Source: Lachnospiraceae bacterium (GTDB taxonomy: Bacteria; Bacillota; Clostridia; Lachnospirales; Lachnospiraceae). From it: a stretch of DNA of 64,000 bases. Numbering within the stretch: the first letter of the stretch is position 1; each line of letters starts with the position of its first letter. Made by a program: the position numbers and the translations under genes. The stretch lies in the NCBI GenBank assembly GCA_023664345.1, contig JAMPFQ010000015.1, positions 1 through 64,000 on the forward strand, given 5' to 3'. This document shows, in pieces, positions 52,544 to 60,728 of this stretch. The notes below the pieces were generated by a model. That model was not told the DNA's origin, searched no databases, and saw only the letters and a program-made list of their open reading frames with translations.

Positions 52544-52903
52544 ATGAGAGTGTTTGGCGGCAAATACAGGGAACTTCGCACTCCGTATCCTGACAGCATC
52601 TGGTATATGATAGAGGGGCAGAAGCAGGGGTGCTCTTATGACGACTGGCGGGATATGTATGTGAAAGATTTTAAGATCAATACCGCGGAGGTCGTGTTCA
52701 ACGGGATACTTGATGCCCGACCGGTCAAGATAACCCTGAACCAGCTTTTTGACATAGGCGCGAAACATCCGCATTTCGGGAGCGCTATCCGCTCGATCGC
52801 CATGAAATGCGCCTATACGGGCGAAGATCCAAGGGATGAATATGTCAAGCTGATCGAGATGAACGCCCTGACCGGTACGAAGTGGCTGCTGAACTGTATT
52901 TAA
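52544..52903 (+). CDS. Uncharacterised protein (119 aa)
   Basis: The small soluble protein starts MRVFGGKYRELRTPYPDSIW and has KFRINTA-like beta strands and a helical C-terminus. I recognise no family or catalytic motif. AAGGGGGATGG forms its ribosome site, and a separate extended -10 promoter lies upstream. It is followed by the flavin reductase/rubredoxin gene after 24 bases, so the two may share a transcript and an oxidative-stress context, though that is only positional. Confidence 0.7.
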   Translation: MRVFGGKYRELRTPYPDSIWYMIEGQKQGCSYDDWRDMYVKDFKINTAEVVFNGILDARPVKITLNQLFDIGAKHPHFGSAIRSIAMKCAYTGEDPRDEYVKLIEMNALTGTKWLLNCI

Positions 52904-52927
52904 GAAGATCATCAGGAGGAAAAAATC

Positions 52928-53530
52928 TTGGACAAGAAAGCAATGTATCAATTGACCTATGGGCTGTTCATCCTGACAGCCAGGGAAGGAGAGAAAGATA
53001 ACGGGTGTATTGTAAATACGGTGGCGCAGGTGACGACAGAACCTAACCGGATCACTGTGGCGGTGAACAAAAGCAATTACACGCACGATATGATCGCAAG
53101 GACCGGAGAGTTCAATGTATCGATACTGACAGAGAATTCCAGATTTGACACCTATAAGCACTGGGGATTCCAGAGCGGGGCGGATACGGATAAACTGGAA
53201 TCCGTGGAATATCAGCGAGCTTCAAACGGCATTGTTTACATTGCCAGCGAGTGCAACGCCTATATTTCCGCAAAGGTGGTCTCCGCTACGGATCTGGGGA
53301 CGCATACGCTGTTCCTGGCGGACGTGACAGATTGCGCCGTGCTGTCGGAGGACGCTTCCGTGACGTATGCGTATTATCAGAAAAACATCAAGACAGCGCC
53401 CCAGGTTCAGGAAAAGAAAAAGGGTTTTATCTGCACGGTGTGCGGTTATATCTATGAAGGCGATACGCTTCCGGAGGACTTCATCTGTCCATGGTGCAAG
53501 CACCCCGCAAGCGATTTTAAACCTTTATAA
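52928..53530 (+). CDS. Flavin reductase-rubredoxin fusion (high-molecular-weight rubredoxin type)
   Basis: The 200-residue protein joins a flavin reductase-like FMN-binding split barrel (about 1-150; GCIVNTVAQVTTEPNRITV and NVSILTENSRFDTYKHWGF) to a C-terminal rubredoxin (about 165-200) with iron ligands CTVC and CPWC. Such fusions pass electrons from NAD(P)H to flavodiiron proteins or rubrerythrin in anaerobes, removing oxygen or peroxide. The start is TTG at 52,928, supported by AGGAGG at 52,914-52,919. The neighbouring rubrerythrin is a plausible partner. Confidence 0.9.
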   Translation: MDKKAMYQLTYGLFILTAREGEKDNGCIVNTVAQVTTEPNRITVAVNKSNYTHDMIARTGEFNVSILTENSRFDTYKHWGFQSGADTDKLESVEYQRASNGIVYIASECNAYISAKVVSATDLGTHTLFLADVTDCAVLSEDASVTYAYYQKNIKTAPQVQEKKKGFICTVCGYIYEGDTLPEDFICPWCKHPASDFKPL

Positions 53531-53653
53531 GTGTGAGAAGAATTTCTAGCCGCTCGCAGCAAGGGCTGCTTCGCGGAGAAATTCTAAGTCTCACACGGAA
53601 GAACGCAAGGACAGCGTTCTTCTCATTGATTGTTTGTGCCGCAGAAGCGGCGT
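53531..53653 (+). repeat. Structured repeat family C, copy 2
   Basis: Same three-hairpin layout as at 25,617: GTGTGAGA 53,531/TCTCACAC 53,589 with GAATTTCT/AGAAATTC and cap GCAGC/GCTGC; GAAGAACGC 53,598/GCGTTCTTC 53,614; GCCGC 53,638/GCGGC 53,647. The caps differ in sequence from copy 1 but still pair. It starts at the base after the preceding stop codon and is followed by partial repeat A5. Confidence 0.75.
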
Positions 53654-53696
53654 GACGGGAAGTGTGAGAAGACAGGGACAGGGACAAGGACACGGG

Positions 53697-53751
53697 GCGC
53701 TGTAGTGCAGAGAGCAGAACAAATTGCCATGAATGGCAATTGAATAGGAGG
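53697..53751 (+). promoter_or_regulatory. Structured leader family A, partial copy 5 (before rubrerythrin)
   Basis: Only the 3' half is present: GGCGCTGTAGTGCAGAGAGCAGAAC, then a perfect 9-bp hairpin AATTGCCAT-GA-ATGGCAATT (53,722-53,741), then GAATAGGAGG, the ribosome site. The hairpin occupies the place where copy 4 has only TG, showing a modular insertion point. Confidence 0.6.
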
Positions 53752-53758
53752 ACAAATG

Positions 53759-54295
53759 ATGAACAAGTATGCGGGAACACAGACGGAGAAGAACCTGGAG
53801 GCGGCTTTTGCCGGTGAGTCACAGGCAAGGAATAAATATACTTATTTCGCCTCTGTGGCAAAGAAAGAGGGATATGAGCAGATATCATCCCTGTTCTTGA
53901 AGACTGCCGACAATGAGAAAGAACATGCCAAGATGTGGTTCAAGGAACTGAACGGCATCGGGGATACGGCGACCAACCTTGGAGCGGCTGCGGACGGCGA
54001 GAACCATGAGTGGACAGATATGTACGAAGGGTTCGCAAAAACAGCGGAGCAGGAAGGTTTTCCGGAACTGGCGGAGAAGTTCCGGCTCGTGGGCGCAATC
54101 GAAAAGCATCATGAGGAGAGATACCGTGCGTTATTGAAAAATATCGAGACAGCGGCAGTGTTCGAGAAGAGCGAAGTGAAAGTATGGGAGTGCCGCAACT
54201 GCGGACATATTGTTGTGGGGACCAGCGCCCCTGAGGTATGCCCGACCTGCAATCATCCTCAGAGTTATTTTGAAGTGAGTGCGGAAAATTATTAA
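53759..54295 (+). CDS. Rubrerythrin
   Basis: The 178-residue non-haem iron peroxidase has a ferritin-like four-helix domain (about 1-140) with ligand pairs in [25 protein letters not shown] and [11 protein letters not shown], and a C-terminal rubredoxin-like site CRNC and CPTC. It reduces hydrogen peroxide with electrons from rubredoxin-type donors such as the product of the previous gene. ATG 53,759 is preferred over 53,756, whose spacing to AGGAGG would be only about 4 bases. A terminator follows at 54,316. Confidence 0.95.
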   Translation: MNKYAGTQTEKNLEAAFAGESQARNKYTYFASVAKKEGYEQISSLFLKTADNEKEHAKMWFKELNGIGDTATNLGAAADGENHEWTDMYEGFAKTAEQEGFPELAEKFRLVGAIEKHHEERYRALLKNIETAAVFEKSEVKVWECRNCGHIVVGTSAPEVCPTCNHPQSYFEVSAENY

Positions 54296-54315
54296 ATGAT
54301 ATTTTAACAAATCAG

Positions 54316-54342
54316 CCCTGCCGGTGTTCCGGCAGGGTTTTC
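54316..54342 (+). terminator. Intrinsic terminator after rubrerythrin
   Basis: A 9-bp stem CCCTGCCGG / CCGGCAGGG with TGTT loop is followed by TTTT. Confidence 0.9.
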
Positions 54343-54385
54343 CTGTTCTGCTTTTGCCAAAGAAGTAAAAAGGAATGTTAATATA

Positions 54386-54414
54386 TTGTCAAAAAATTCC
54401 TGTTGCGATATAAT
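54386..54414 (+). promoter_or_regulatory. Sigma-A promoter of the second GGDEF-EAL gene
   Basis: TTGTCA (54,386-54,391) and TATAAT (54,409-54,414) are 17 bases apart. The predicted start near 54,421 excludes the in-frame TTG at 54,403 and supports ATG 54,460. Confidence 0.82.
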
Positions 54415-54459
54415 ATGCTTACTGAACTTGAACATAACTGTTATAAAAGGGGTAAGAAT

Positions 54460-56757
54460 ATGTTCCGGACATTGGTGGTTTTGTTGATCTTATTGATATT
54501 GAGCATGGTTGTCTGCGTGGTGGCTTCCGGGAGGAAAGACGTCCAGGATCGCCGCAACGTGGTGCGTCTGATCTGGATGGCCATTATCACGGCAGTGTGT
54601 TATACGGCGTTTATCCTGATCCCGTCAGGGAATTACAGACTGGCGGCATTTTTGGGTGGGCTGTATTTTCTGTCCACGGACTGGCTGGTAGTATACCTGC
54701 TGTTATTTACCGTGGCATATACACGGGTGGAGCCGCCCTCCAGGCTGCCCAAACGTATCATCGGTCTCCTTGCGGGACTGGATTCCATCTCCCTGGTCGT
54801 CAATACGTTCACACACCATATGTTTGAACTGGAGGCGGCGGTGGACGACAGGCTGAATCTGGATTACTGGAACATACAGCTTAAGCCGGCGCATTATGTC
54901 CATCGTATCTTCGTCTATGCCATTGTGATGTACAATCTGGTGGTGCTTGCGTACCGTCTTGTGAAAGCGCCTTCCATGTATAAGAAGAGGTACGCCGGAA
55001 TCCTGATACAGCTGGTGGGCGTGGCTGGATTAAATATCATGTGTTCTGCTATGGATGCCAAGTTTGATTATTCCGTTATCCTGTATGCTTCCATGGCAAT
55101 ATCGATATGTTACTTCACTTTGTATGCGTCCCCCAAAGCGCTGTTGGAAAAGATGCATTCTACCATTGTGGGAGATTCTGTAATTGGTTTTATCGCCTAT
55201 GATGATGGCGGACATTGTATCGGCGTCAATGCTGTGGCAGAGAAGTTTTTCACGGATTCCGGGGATATCAATGAGATCGCGGAGACATATCTGGATCAGT
55301 GGGAGACGGAGCATAAGGGGAATGATGCGAGGATCATCGGTGAAGAGCGGACGATCATGCGGGATGGCGAAAAAATGTACATCTACGTTACCTACCAGCG
55401 GTTCATGGATGAGAAAGACAGGGAACTGGGAAGCTGTTTCCAGTTTGAGGATCGCACGGAGGTTGTCAGGAAATTTATGGAGGAACAATACCGGATTACC
55501 CATGATATGCTGACAGGGCTGCTGAACAGGAATGCTTTTGAAGAGGAAGCGGGGAAAATGCTTGCTGGCGTACAGGAACCCTACTATATGGTGTGCTCCA
55601 ATATCAAGGATTTTAAACTGGTCAATGAACTTTATGGCGCGGATGTGGGAGATCAGCTTCTGATCGCCCAGGCCGGGATGATAAGCGAGGCTCTGGATGA
55701 AAAGTCGGTTACCGCCCGTATCTTCGCGGATAAATTCTGTATGCTGATGCCGAAAGCCAGGTTTCATGAGGAAGAGGTTTACGAACAGATAGAAGCGCTC
55801 AGGGATCTGAACCTGGTGAGTTCCTTTAAACTGCATTATTATATCGGCGTCTATGAGATCAGGGATGTGACGGAGCCAGTGTGGACTATGTATGACAAGG
55901 CGATCATGGCGATCGATACCATACGGGGCAATTACGGGCAGTCGATCTGTTTTTATCAGGACGAACTGCTGGAGCACATTATGAAAGAAAAAGAAGTGTT
56001 GGGAGAATTTGACGACGCCATAGCGGGGAAGCAGTTCCATATGTTCCTGCAGCCCCAGATAGCCAATGATAACAGTATTGTGGGAGCGGAGGCCCTGGTG
56101 CGCTGGATCCATCCTGAAAAGGGAATGGTCAGCCCCGGCCTGTTCATCCCCACTTTGGAGAAAGCGGGCCTGATCCACAAGCTGGATCTGTATATGTGGG
56201 AAAGCGCCGCCAGGAAACTGGAGGAATGGAAGAAGTGCGGCATGGAGAAGTATTCCATTTCCGTGAACATATCCACAAAGGACTTTTATTACCTGGATAT
56301 CTGCGATACTTTCCGGGAACTGGCAAAGAGGTATGATTTTGACATCAAGAAACTGAAGCTGGAGATCACGGAATCGGCTCTGATGGAAAATATACAGGAG
56401 AACATGAAGACCCTGGACGGACTGCACGCCCTGGGGTATGAGATTGAGATCGACGACTTTGGAAGCGGCTATTCCTCGCTGGGCATGCTGAAAGATATCC
56501 ATGCGGATATTTTGAAGATCGATATGATCTTCCTGCAGGAGACCAAGAACGTGAAGCGGAGCACCACCATTTTGAAAAATATCATCACCATGTCCAAGGA
56601 ACTGGGCATGCCTGTCATAACGGAGGGCGTTGAAACGAAAGAGCAGGTGGACTTTCTGATGAAAGTAGGCTGCGATATGTTCCAGGGATTCTATTTCGCA
56701 AGACCCATGCATGTGGAGCACTTTGAGGAGCAGTACTGCGGTGAACTGACAGCGTGA
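54460..56757 (+). CDS. Membrane EAL phosphodiesterase with degenerate GGDEF domain
   Basis: The 765-residue protein has the same plan as the gene at 35,929: about seven transmembrane helices (1-225, resembling the histidine-kinase N-terminal 7TM region), a PAS-like region, GGDEF, EAL. Here the GGDEF active site is degenerate (RIFADKFC near 420), while EAL is complete: GAEALVRWIHP near 543, VNISTKDFYYLD, LEITES, IDDFGSGYSS near 664, LKIDMIFL and ITEGVETKEQ. It should hydrolyse cyclic di-GMP in response to a membrane signal. AAAAGGGG lies before ATG 54,460. Confidence 0.9.
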   Translation: MFRTLVVLLILLILSMVVCVVASGRKDVQDRRNVVRLIWMAIITAVCYTAFILIPSGNYRLAAFLGGLYFLSTDWLVVYLLLFTVAYTRVEPPSRLPKRIIGLLAGLDSISLVVNTFTHHMFELEAAVDDRLNLDYWNIQLKPAHYVHRIFVYAIVMYNLVVLAYRLVKAPSMYKKRYAGILIQLVGVAGLNIMCSAMDAKFDYSVILYASMAISICYFTLYASPKALLEKMHSTIVGDSVIGFIAYDDGGHCIGVNAVAEKFFTDSGDINEIAETYLDQWETEHKGNDARIIGEERTIMRDGEKMYIYVTYQRFMDEKDRELGSCFQFEDRTEVVRKFMEEQYRITHDMLTGLLNRNAFEEEAGKMLAGVQEPYYMVCSNIKDFKLVNELYGADVGDQLLIAQAGMISEALDEKSVTARIFADKFCMLMPKARFHEEEVYEQIEALRDLNLVSSFKLHYYIGVYEIRDVTEPVWTMYDKAIMAIDTIRGNYGQSICFYQDELLEHIMKEKEVLGEFDDAIAGKQFHMFLQPQIANDNSIVGAEALVRWIHPEKGMVSPGLFIPTLEKAGLIHKLDLYMWESAARKLEEWKKCGMEKYSISVNISTKDFYYLDICDTFRELAKRYDFDIKKLKLEITESALMENIQENMKTLDGLHALGYEIEIDDFGSGYSSLGMLKDIHADILKIDMIFLQETKNVKRSTTILKNIITMSKELGMPVITEGVETKEQVDFLMKVGCDMFQGFYFARPMHVEHFEEQYCGELTA

Positions 56758-56776
56758 GGGATGGGAGGTTTTTGAG

Positions 56777-59401
56777 GTGACGGAAGAAGAATTTTTGCTT
56801 CGGGAGTGGAATCAGATAAAGGTCGACCTGACAGAAAACGGATTCCTCTATAAAGGTGAGCTCAGGGAGTTGAATGAGAGAACGATCCTGCTGGACAGCC
56901 GCCTCACAGACGGGGAAACGGTTGCCGGGTCGCATCGGTATCGCGACATCCGGGAAGCTTTCAGTGCGCCAGAACTTTCCATGGGGCGTCCGGGAACTCC
57001 GGTCACAATATATATCATGCCCAATGTCTACTGGATCGACGATCCGGACGCAGCGGACGTGATGCAGAAAAGGGAGGGGTATGCCCTTCCTTTTGGCATG
57101 TATGTAAACTGTAGGGCATTGCATATCGTGGGACTCGGTGAGTTCCCGAATGATGTGGTGATCGCGGGGAACAGGGGGCAATCCCATGCCTGCAACGGCA
57201 ATTATACCATGATCTGTTTTCAGGTGGAGGAATTATATCTCTCTGATCTCACCCTGGGAAATTATTGCAGCATCGATCTGGAGTATGACTTAAATCCGTA
57301 TCTATGGCATAGGAGGCGGACGGGCGCGGTCACTCAGGCACAGATCGCTGTTCAACAGGGAGAAAAGCTTTATGCGAAAAACTGTGTGTTTGAGGGGCGT
57401 CTGAACCTTGATCCCGTCTGTGGCGCAAAGCGGGCATTGTACATGGGCTGTCAATTTGAGAGCACTGACGATGCCCTGAACGGCAACGCGGTGTATGTGG
57501 AGTGTATTTTTGAGTTCTACGGCGGACGTCCCATCTTTCAGGCGACGAGAACGGGGGATGTGTTCATAGACTGCTCTTTCTCCAGCGGGGTCGGAAAATA
57601 TGGCAGGTGGAGGCCGGACTGGAGCCCGAAGAGGTATCAGGCTGACGTAATGGGACAGGAAGACAATGGCGGAAAAGGGCATCAATACCTGACGAAAGAA
57701 GGCGGTTCCGTGGCGCTGATCGACTGTAGTTATTTTACCCTGGATGGTGTGGAACTGGGCTGGACGAAATATCCGAAAGCCTCTTTAAAATGCTATCAGT
57801 ATCAGGTCAGTCAGAATGATCAGCCCGTGACTCTGGGAGGGGAGGACGCACCGGAGACCGTGCAGCTGCAGGGGAAGAAGGCTTTGGAGGCGTACTTTTT
57901 TGAGCAGGACGGGCAACGCTTCGTCAATGTGGGCAATTTGCTTGGAGGCAGCGATGACTGGGATCCCATGGGGGTGCTGGCACAGGCAAAGAGTGCCGGA
58001 AAAACGGGAATCCCTACGCTGCTTACGATCACACCGGATCAGGCGGCGGTAGTGTCGGGGGAAGCTGCGGCAGCGCTTACGGCGAAAGCCTACTTATTTT
58101 CCCATGAGGAATGCAGGGAGAGAGTGCGTTTTTTTGTGGAGGAGGAAGATGCTCCTTTTGTGAAGATACGGCAGGAGGACGACTGCTGTGTGGTGGAGGG
58201 CTGCAATCACAGCGCGGAAACCAGGAAAGCAGTGATCCATGCCTGCACGGAGAGCGGCCTGGAAGCGGCGGCGGAGATTACGGTGGAACCGTATTTATTG
58301 CGGGCGCCCGGGTTTGCGCAGGAACCCTTTATCAGGAAAAGCGGGAAAACGCTGATCCTGGAATATGGACTGTCTGTCACGGAGAGGGCGGATGCGTCGG
58401 AGATCAGTTGGTACAGGTGCGACGACGGCAGCGAGATGGCGGCGTGCGGACAAAGTATGCTAGAACTGTCAGACCGTTTTTCTGAGGAAACGGACGGGAT
58501 ACTTTGTGGCACATCCAGACCGGGCAGTCCCTTGAGGATCTATCATCTGACGGCGGCTGACGAGGGCAGACGCCTGAAAGCGGTGATCCGTCCCAAGGTA
58601 AGGGGAAGCCTGGCGGGGGAGGCGATATCGGTCGTCACGGCGGAGCCCGTGGGAGAGGCGGATGTGGACAGGAACCGCCTGTCTACGGATTTCTTCGAAC
58701 TGCCAGAGAGAAATCAGCTGGCAGTCCAAGAGGGCAGATGGACATTTGACTGCGCAAAACCGGAGGATATCGAAGTGGATTCCGCCACTTTCGGCAGCTG
58801 GAAGATGAATGAGCGCGTCCCGGCATGGAAGTATGGAGAAACGGGCAATGGCAGTATAGGCGCGGGCCTGTATCAGAATACCCAGGGTGCGCGGCTGCGC
58901 TACACCCCTGTAAATCCCCACGGCAAAGATATGTGCATGACGGTGAAAGCGGATCCGGCCAAGACGGCGGGGCAGGGCTTTGGCAGCGCAGGGCAGTACC
59001 TGGACCTGGGGATCAAGTTCGATACAGAGAAGCTGACAGGCTACGCCTTGCGGGTGATCCGCATCAAAGAGGCTTCCGATGCCGTGGCAATGGCGCTGGT
59101 GGAATATGAAAACGGCAGGAGCCGATATCTTACCGGATTACAGATGACGACCTGTTTCCTCACAGGCTGTACCATAAGGGTCGCGCTGGAGGGGAAGAAG
59201 CTGACGGCCACAGCCGCCACGGAAACGCCGCAGCCGATGGGAAAGCAGAAAAAAGGGTATGTTCAGAAAGTAGACCTGGAGGCGGAGGTGTCAGAGAATC
59301 CCCATGGCGGGATCCTGGTCTGGCATACGGGGACGCCCGGCACGGGAGGCTGGCAGAACACCACCATGCTCCACGGTATTGAGGTGATATATGGAGATTA
59401 G
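56777..59401 (+). CDS. Cytoplasmic beta-helix protein, pectinesterase-like
   Basis: The 874-residue protein has a right-handed beta-helix in its first half (about 60-350): TVTIYIMPNVYW-like, LYLSDLTLGNY, CVFEGRLNLDPVCG, CQFESTDDALNGNAVYVEC and CSFSSGVGKYGRW resemble pectin methylesterase and polysaccharide lyase rungs, but I cannot confirm catalytic residues. The second half contains beta-sandwich modules, including a concanavalin-like region near 690-870. No signal peptide, which is unusual for pectin-active beta helices. The start is GTG with GGGAGG upstream, 19 bases after the EAL gene. The KduD-type dehydrogenase nearby supports a pectin or uronate context. Confidence 0.65.
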   Translation: MTEEEFLLREWNQIKVDLTENGFLYKGELRELNERTILLDSRLTDGETVAGSHRYRDIREAFSAPELSMGRPGTPVTIYIMPNVYWIDDPDAADVMQKREGYALPFGMYVNCRALHIVGLGEFPNDVVIAGNRGQSHACNGNYTMICFQVEELYLSDLTLGNYCSIDLEYDLNPYLWHRRRTGAVTQAQIAVQQGEKLYAKNCVFEGRLNLDPVCGAKRALYMGCQFESTDDALNGNAVYVECIFEFYGGRPIFQATRTGDVFIDCSFSSGVGKYGRWRPDWSPKRYQADVMGQEDNGGKGHQYLTKEGGSVALIDCSYFTLDGVELGWTKYPKASLKCYQYQVSQNDQPVTLGGEDAPETVQLQGKKALEAYFFEQDGQRFVNVGNLLGGSDDWDPMGVLAQAKSAGKTGIPTLLTITPDQAAVVSGEAAAALTAKAYLFSHEECRERVRFFVEEEDAPFVKIRQEDDCCVVEGCNHSAETRKAVIHACTESGLEAAAEITVEPYLLRAPGFAQEPFIRKSGKTLILEYGLSVTERADASEISWYRCDDGSEMAACGQSMLELSDRFSEETDGILCGTSRPGSPLRIYHLTAADEGRRLKAVIRPKVRGSLAGEAISVVTAEPVGEADVDRNRLSTDFFELPERNQLAVQEGRWTFDCAKPEDIEVDSATFGSWKMNERVPAWKYGETGNGSIGAGLYQNTQGARLRYTPVNPHGKDMCMTVKADPAKTAGQGFGSAGQYLDLGIKFDTEKLTGYALRVIRIKEASDAVAMALVEYENGRSRYLTGLQMTTCFLTGCTIRVALEGKKLTATAATETPQPMGKQKKGYVQKVDLEAEVSENPHGGILVWHTGTPGTGGWQNTTMLHGIEVIYGD

Positions 59402-59915
59402 ACAGGCGTCCGGGGACGCATTGGAGGAAATACTTACAATCTACGCCCATGCCAGGAAATTCATGGCGCAGAACGGCAACCCTACGCAGTGGGGGGATAA
59501 GTATCCCCCCACAGAGCGGGTGAAGCAGGATATTGCAGAGAAAAAGTGCCATATCTGTGTGGAAAATGGCAGGATTCTCTGTGTGTTCTATTTTGCCAGG
59601 GAGGAGGATCCCACTTACCGGGAGATCAGGGAGGGAAGCTGGCTGAACGATGAGCCTTACGGGGTGGTCCATCGGATCGCTTCCGCGGAAGGCGTCCGGG
59701 GCGCGGCATCATTCTGCCTGAAATGGGCCTTTGAACAGACCGGCAATATCCGCATCGATACCCATGACAACAATAAGCCCATGCAGGGCCTGTTGAAAAA
59801 ATCAGGCTTCCAGTACTGCGGCAGGATCACCCTGGCAGACGGAAGCCCGAGAATTGCTTACCAAAAGACTCACGCTGTTAGCGTGCCAGCCAGCCGCCGT
59901 CAACGGCCAGCGTAA
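59391..59915 (+). CDS. GNAT-family acetyltransferase
   Basis: The 174-residue protein starts MEIRQASGDALEEILTIYAHARKFM and shows the GNAT fold: HRIASAEGVRGAASFCLKWA is the acetyl-CoA loop region (the usual R/Q-x-x-G-x-G/A is VRGAA), and IDTHDNNKPMQGLLKKSGFQ is the typical later motif. The donor is acetyl-CoA; the acceptor is unknown. It overlaps the beta-helix gene by 11 bases, and its last 38 bases overlap the convergent dehydrogenase gene, so the C-terminal residues ASRRQRPA may be a recent run-on. Confidence 0.82.
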   Translation: MEIRQASGDALEEILTIYAHARKFMAQNGNPTQWGDKYPPTERVKQDIAEKKCHICVENGRILCVFYFAREEDPTYREIREGSWLNDEPYGVVHRIASAEGVRGAASFCLKWAFEQTGNIRIDTHDNNKPMQGLLKKSGFQYCGRITLADGSPRIAYQKTHAVSVPASRRQRPA

Positions 59916-60642
59916 ATCCGTGTACATAAGCGGCGGCGTCCGAAGCCAGGAAGATTGCCGCGCCGGCGATGTCCTCGGGAGTGCCCCAGCGTCCCGCAGG
60001 GATCCGGGAAAGGATCTCCTCGCTGCGCTGTTCGTCGCTTCTTAAATTCTGGGTGTTGTTGGTCGCCATATAGCCGGGCGCGATGGCGTTCACATTGATA
60101 TTGTGCTTTGCCCACTCGTTGGCAAGTTCCCTGGTCAGTCCTATGATGGCGCTCTTGCTGGAAGTGTAGGCGGGAACCCGGATACCGCCCTGATAGCTGA
60201 GCATGGAGGCGATATTGATGATCTTACCGCCTTTCTGGTCAGCCAGCCACTTCCTGGCAAAAGCCTGGCACAGGAAGAACACCATCTTCTCGTTGATATC
60301 GATCACCGCGTCCCAGTCCTCTTCCGTCACATCCACTGCGTCGCATCTCTTGATGATTCCCGCGTTATTTACCAGAATATCCACACGGCCAAATGCCTTT
60401 TCCGCCTCTTCCACGATCTGCGGGATCACGGAAGTGTCCGACAGGTCGGCGATCACTTCCTGAAAACTTCCGTCAAAGGCGGCAATCTTCTCCGCCGTTT
60501 CCTGACAGCTTCTTCTGGCAACGCCGACCACATTTGCCCCCGCCTTTGCGTAAGCCACGCAGATACCCTGTCCAAGCCCCGTGTTGGCGCCTGTGACAAG
60601 GGCGGTCTTGCCCTCCAGTGAAAACATATCCAAATTAGCCAT
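59878..60642 (-). CDS. kduD: SDR dehydrogenase, 2-dehydro-3-deoxy-D-gluconate 5-dehydrogenase-like
   Basis: The 254-residue short-chain dehydrogenase has the NAD(P) loop TGANTGLGQG, NNAG near 90, catalytic Ser and Y-x-x-x-K in ASMLSYQGGIRVPAYTSSKS, and NAIAPGYMATNNTQNLRSD, which resembles KduD. KduD interconverts ketodeoxy-uronates in pectin and glucuronate breakdown. ATG 60,642 (MANLDMFSLEGK) is chosen because GGAGG is 7 bases upstream. The assignment to KduD rather than another gluconate dehydrogenase is likely but not certain. Its promoter is at 60,685-60,713. Confidence 0.82.
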   Translation of the reverse strand: MANLDMFSLEGKTALVTGANTGLGQGICVAYAKAGANVVGVARRSCQETAEKIAAFDGSFQEVIADLSDTSVIPQIVEEAEKAFGRVDILVNNAGIIKRCDAVDVTEEDWDAVIDINEKMVFFLCQAFARKWLADQKGGKIINIASMLSYQGGIRVPAYTSSKSAIIGLTRELANEWAKHNINVNAIAPGYMATNNTQNLRSDEQRSEEILSRIPAGRWGTPEDIAGAAIFLASDAAAYVHGFTLAVDGGWLAR

Positions 60643-60684
60643 GTGCATATCCTCCATTCTGTTTGATGAAAACTTTATGATACC

Positions 60685-60713
60685 ATTATAAACAAGAAAT
60701 GGGGGTAATTCAA
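60685..60713 (-). promoter_or_regulatory. Promoter of the kduD-like gene
   Basis: On the minus strand TTGAAT (60,713-60,708) and TATAAT (60,690-60,685) are 17 bases apart. Confidence 0.75.
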
Positions 60714-60728
60714 GTGTTCAGTGTCTTT

